Source of the DNA: Anisus vortex
Taxonomy: Eukaryota; Mollusca; Gastropoda; Planorbidae
Direction: 5' to 3'
Assembly: GCA_949126835.1 (NCBI GenBank)
Contig: OX421506.1
Location: 31,343,378 to 31,407,377, forward strand
Length of the DNA stretch: 64,000 bases
In this document: positions 59,276 to 64,000 of the stretch, one piece after another
How the letters are laid out: the number at the start of each line of letters is the position of its first letter
Numbering within the stretch: position 1 is the first letter of the stretch
Position numbers and translations under genes: made by a program
Notes under the pieces: generated by a model
The model's input: only the letters and a program-made list of their open reading frames with translations
Database searches by the model: none
What the model was told of the DNA's origin: nothing

Positions 59276-59879
59276 ACTATAGACCTCAATGTTGTTTTTT
59301 TCCCGTTTTTTTACATACCTCAAGTACATGATCTTTTTTATTCTCCCTATAATTCTATATCTAAGTCCATTTTGAAAAACCTTGCTTGGGAATTCTCATG
59401 GACGCTTTAGCTAGGTTTTTAAATATATTTTTTATTAGGATTGGGCTCATTTAACACTAGAAGCGGGTGTGATTAGTCAGTGTAGCCTCCCATGTAATCC
59501 GCCCTGCTAACCAAATACATAATGTATGTGTGGGCTGGTTTTTTTTTTCTTCCTTTATAAAACGGGTTCATGAATTTAAATTACATTGAATAAAGATTAC
59601 TGCATTAGAGATGTGTACAGTACTGCACGTATTTGGTCCAATAGTGTTTTTTGTCATTAGTACTATCATGGTACTATGTACTGTGTATTTTATCTACGGT
59701 TCTGTTTTATTCAATTTTTTGTTCTATTTATATCTGATAATAAAAGATATCTACACGTTTTATATGTCTCTGTATTCAATACATTGTGGTTAGAACAATT
59801 GTTCTATTGATGGTACAATTAAAATATAACAGTTTCTAAAGAACAAACAATTCATGTATTGTGAGTTTTTTTATAAAAC

Positions 59880-60242
59880 GAAATGAATAATGGTTTATGA
59901 AACGGCATAAACAACTTGAAAGGTCTATAAAATGATACAAACAACTAGAAAGGTCTATGAAATCATATAAACAACTAGAAAGGTCTATAAAATGATATAA
60001 ACAACTTGAAAAGTCTATAAAATGATATAAACAACTTGAAAGGTCTATGAAATGATTTAAACAACTTGAAAGGTCTATGAAATGATATAAAGAACTTGAA
60101 AGGTCTATAAAATGATATAAACAACTTGAAAGGTCTATGAAATGATATAAACAACTTGAAAAGTCTATAAAATGATATAAACAACTTGAAAGGTCTATGA
60201 AATGATTTAAACAACTATAAAGGTTTATGAAATGATATAACT
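59880..60242. repeat. 30-bp minisatellite
   Basis: About twelve units of aacaacttgaaaggtctatg / aaatgatata. A short piece (aaacaacta) after 61258 suggests the reverse transcriptase fragment inserted into the array. Confidence 0.93.
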
Positions 60243-61260
60243 GACCTAATTAAAAACACCTATCACAATATGAGATGCCGAATCATTAATGATGGAAAAC
60301 TAACAGAGGCATTCGAGATAGAGTCAGGAGTTCGACAGGGCTGTCTACTTTCACCATTCCTCTTTTTACTAGTAATAGATTGGGTCATGAAGAATACTAC
60401 AGAAAACAGAAAAAATGGAATCCTATGGACCCTGTTTAAACAGCTTGAAGATCTAGACTTTGCAGATGACATAGCCCTATTAGCTCAAAGTCATAAGCAA
60501 ATGCAAGAAAAAACTGCAATACTAGATTCCTGGGCACAACAGCTAGGACTTAAAATAAATGATAGAAAGTCCAAGATAATGAGAATAAACTCCAAAGTAC
60601 TGATGCAGTGGAAGTAGGAGGAAAGGTGCTGGAAGAAGTAGACAACTTCACATATCTAGGAAGTATAGTTGACAAGGAAGAGGTGTCTGGAACAGATATT
60701 AAAGTAAAGATACAAAAAGCAAGAGGAGCCTTTGCTATGCTAAAAAATATCTGGAAAACAAAACAAATTAGAACCAAAACTAAATTAAGAATCTTTAATT
60801 CTAACGTAAAATCTGTCTTACTATATGGCTCAGAACGTTGGAGATTAACAAAGGGGGATTTGAACAAACTACAAACTTTTGTGAATGGCTGCCTACGTAG
60901 AATAATGGATATCAAATGGTATGACAAAATGACAAATGCAACTGTATGGGAAAGGACAGCACATATTCCAGTAGAACAAGAAATACAAAAAAGGAGATGG
61001 AGATGGATAGGCCACACATTGAGAAAACCAACGACAAATTTGACTAGACAAGCTCTTTCGTGGAATCCCCAGGGTGCAAGACGAAGAGGTAGACTAAAGA
61101 ACACCTGGCGGAGGGAAGTAGAAAAGGATGTACAAGTGATCGGGAGAACTTGGAAGGAGTTAGAGAAGATAGCCAAAGACAGGAGGACATGGTAAGAGAT
61201 TGTTGATGGCCTATGCTCCACTAGGAGTTGATAATGGCAAAGAAGAAGAAGTATAATACA
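60243..61260 (+). pseudogene. 5'-truncated non-LTR reverse transcriptase
   Basis: The first frame reads from about 60243 to 60617 with SGVRQGCLLSPFLF and LDFADDIALLAQS, the catalytic FADD box of reverse transcriptase. A one-base frameshift near 60600 moves it to a second frame ending at 61195, with NFTYLGSIVDKE, VLLYGSERWRLTK, GCLRRIMDIKW and RRWRWIGHTLRK, typical of the C-terminal part of RTE- or Ingi-related elements. Endonuclease and the early polymerase motifs are missing. A gaagaagaa tail follows. The long minus-strand frame over it (60550-61320) is a shadow. Confidence 0.9.
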
Positions 61261-61689
61261 AACAACTATTTTTTTTTTTACATTTCCTTTTGATTGTGTA
61301 GAGTAAGGTAGACAACTCAAACAATTCTTGTCTATCCTAAGTCTACAAAGTTATCTCCCCATTTAAATTGTGATATTTATTAATATATTAAAATTATGCT
61401 AGTATTGTAAAGATGCTAATATTTTGCAATATTCTGGTATTTTATAACAAGCAAGTAATACCTAATATGAATAGTATTATACAAAAGATGCACGTATTAA
61501 TAAAGAACATGCAAGTATTTTACAACATGCAATTAGTATACAGCACGCAATGATATACTTACATGTTTTACAATACTAAGAACATTTTTACATCATATTT
61601 TGATTGTATAGACAAAGGTAGATAACTCAAACAATTCTCGTTCTATCTGATTCTTACAGAGTCTTCTCCCCTTTCATCCATTTATTATT

Positions 61690-62490
61690 TCGAGATTTGC
61701 AAGAACTTTATCAATTAGATTTGACAACCGATGACATTATGCAATATAGATATACATCTATATAGAAAAAACAATTGTTCAATCCAATATACTTACCTTT
61801 ACGAGATCTGCGCCTTTTATATCTAAGCCTCGACAACCGCGTATAATTTCTAGACCTTGTATGATTGTAAGTCCAGCAATCTCTGGCGTTTTTTTAGAAA
61901 TCACAATAAAATAAGAAAATCACAGAGATTTACCGGGTACATTTATTTAAAAAAAGGATTAGACCTATGTCAGTACACATAAGTATCAGTGTTTTAATGA
62001 AAATGTTAGGAAATTATTTGTTAAACTCATAGGATACATTATCAGAAATGTAATAAATATATATTTATCTTTATCCTAATAAGATCTTTGCCGATTTATT
62101 TTAATGTAAATCTCTTTTATACAAACCAAATTTTAGCATACTGTCATCAATAATCAATTTTCGGCACTTTGTCGTCAAATAAATAATTGTTTAGAGTTTA
62201 ATGCCTCATGTATTATTACTACTTTACTATTTGCCATTCTGTCCTCTAGTGTTTCTAGATTTAGTGATTTGACTAATGGTGTTACTCATAGTCATAGCTA
62301 CCTTTAACGTCGAGTAGAATAATTACATAATCACCCAAAATAACTTAGACCCGGGCCTTCGTTGAGTTCAAAAATATTGTGCACTATTTCACTCGGTTAC
62401 GACAAGTAAATGCCCAAGCCAAGCGGAGTCTAAACATAAAAAGATGCAGTAATAATACAGTTCACATGAAAGTCATTGATGTGTAGGTTA
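61690..62490. other. AT-rich sequence with a LINE scrap
   Basis: At 62195-62300 lies a minus-strand fragment of the LINE family seen at 1-440 (tcctctagtgtttctagattt). Nothing else was recognised. Confidence 0.5.
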
Positions 62491-62492
62491 TA

Positions 62493-63650
62493 CAGGGCCG
62501 GATTTAGATGAAAAGATTCCACTTATGAGGCCCTTTCACCTCCGATTTTTAAGTTTGTAAATTACATGAGAGATAATAAAATACATCATAACTGTGATAT
62601 ATATCAATATGTTAAATAAAACATTGTTGTATTGGTACTAACATTTATAAAAATGTGGCACGGAAAATAAATAAAAAAGGTCGAGAACACTTAGGCCTAT
62701 TTGGACATTTATTCTTAGCACCATATATAGTACTTGTAACAATAATAAATCAAACATAACACACAACATTTACAAAGATACGAAATTCAGATAATGAAAA
62801 TCTTTGACTACGAAAATGAAATACGCAATAACAATTATCTTATTTTCTATCAAATTAAATAAAATATATTCAATACATTGAAGATTAAACCAAATTCAAT
62901 TCAGATAAATTTATTTCATAATTATTGCATTTAAAGTTTAAGTATGAATTATTATGAATTTTAAATCTTAAACTAAACCGAAAATGGAACTTTATTCAAA
63001 CAAAATCGAGATCGCACAAAAGAAAATATCAAATTGTATATCATATTAAATTTTATGTTAATAATTATTTTTATTTAAGAACTGATTCAATCCAAGTATT
63101 CATTTAAAACGAAATAGTAGATTAGATGATTTTTTTTTCTAAAATTTTTCACACTGAATTCTTCTATAAGGTAATCAAAATCTATTTTTCTGAAGGTCTC
63201 ATTTTCGATGCACAAAATACTCAATGAAGACAACATCGTCTGGTTCATTGTGCCTCTTAATTGATTTTTGATATTTTTAAGTCTTTAAAATGACATTTCT
63301 CCAGTACAATTAGTGACTATTACACTGACAATCAGCCTTAAGATTGATTCCACATTGGGGAAGGCCACTTAAATATTTTCTTTGAATATGATTTGATCAA
63401 GTCTGTATGCGACAATGTGTAATTTTTTGAAGGCTTATGAGTTTGCCTCACATATGTGTGGAAATGAAATAGTTCTTCAGTGAGATTTTGGTTGACATCT
63501 TCTGGGTATTCTTGCATTAACAGCTCAACACCACTTTGAAGTTCTACTTTTGATAATGTAAGATCGGCAAGAAAGGAACATTTTTCACTACATCATCATA
63601 AACAGAAGCACTTCTTCCTAAATTCGATTTGAGTGGATCTAATAGGGAAT
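62493..63650 (-). pseudogene. hAT transposase pseudogene, C-terminal half
   Basis: The end CAGGGCCGGATTTAG at 62493 is a typical hAT terminus. On the minus strand from about 63650 to 63130 the reading is QSGVELLMQEYPEDV, ELFHFHTYVRQ, NVESILRLIVSVIVTNCTG, then a dimerisation-domain pattern SFxRLKNIKNQLRGTMNQ and LSSLSILCIENETF. At least two frameshifts and a stop interrupt it. Its N-terminal half is missing. Confidence 0.75.
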
Positions 63651-63659
63651 TACGAAAAT

Positions 63660-64000
63660 GCATTGGATTAAATCATTTATTCCTAAATTCGATATTTCCT
63701 GGCTGACTGATGATTCTCACTGATAGTGGAACAAAAGAGTTCCTAATTTTGTCTGTTCATGCCCTTATTGAAAGAAGCCGACCACTTCGACTAGTGACGA
63801 CTATATATTATGTAACTACCATGAAGCGGGTGTGCATGATCTTGGAGGATTTTATCAATCATAGACAGGCACCTTGAATTGGATAGATCTACAAGAGATG
63901 GTAATTCTGTCTGTGTAGTACGAGAGGCTTTGTTTATTAGGCGGTCTATCCGGTGTTTGTTCAATGTGTTAGTATTACCATACCAGCAGGTGATTGCGAA
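63660..64000 (-). pseudogene. LINE reverse transcriptase C-terminus, running off the window
   Basis: The minus strand reads FAITCWYGNTNTLNKHRIDR, then LPSLVDLSNSRCLSMIDKIL and, after a frameshift, SFVPLSVRIISQPGNIEFRN, like the end of L2/Rex-type polyproteins. The 5' part lies beyond the window. Confidence 0.7.

Noticed and set aside
60550..61320. Minus-strand frame of 256 codons
   Set aside because: It is antisense to clear reverse transcriptase coding sequence and shows no domain.

Overview
The window looks like animal nuclear DNA, AT-rich and dense in repeats, most likely from a lophotrochozoan and probably a gastropod mollusc. That placement is an inference from gene structure and repeat content; I could not run a search. 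I can support only one host gene: a plus-strand, many-exon gene for a BMP-binding protein of the crossveinless-2/BMPER family. Eleven exons lie between 17562 and 52765. Each has AG/GT boundaries and the intron phases agree throughout, giving about 597 codons. In order they encode five von Willebrand factor C (VWC) modules, a von Willebrand factor D (VWD) domain with the FGDPH and CGLCGNYNG motifs, and the C8 region. The signal-peptide exon (5') and the C-terminal trypsin-inhibitor-like (TIL) exon were not found, so the gene probably continues on both sides.

Almost everything else is repeat. From 1 to 17.5 kb there are LINE 3' ends, tRNA-derived SINEs, a 1.4 kb minisatellite, a 1.3 kb purine-rich satellite with 64-bp higher-order repeats, microsatellites and a dead hAT transposase. 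The first intron seen begins exactly with a minisatellite of 63 eleven-base units, most carrying the splice-donor hexamer GTGAGT. The 13 kb intron between 23068 and 36131 holds a second purine array with a 64-bp higher-order repeat, a foldback MITE and a complete, young LTR element. That element is antisense to the gene, has 623-bp LTRs differing at about one base, and carries a single 925-codon gag-protease reading frame fused to an integrase remnant; no reverse transcriptase is present.

From 36 to 53 kb the exons alternate with a 1.4 kb polypyrimidine tract, a 21-bp array that keeps the exon frame open, a 131-bp perfect palindrome, four copies of one hAT family (one complete, with an 8-bp target duplication, sitting inside a LINE fragment), and a 49-bp array just before exon 9. 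From 53 to 64 kb no further exon was recognised. That stretch holds a 214-bp duplicated segment, an L2/CR1-like LINE end, a 5'-truncated reverse transcriptase gene inserted in a 30-bp array, a hAT transposase pseudogene and a further LINE end running off the window. An 81-bp element with TTAA ends, resembling a miniature piggyBac MITE, occurs three times at exactly the same length.
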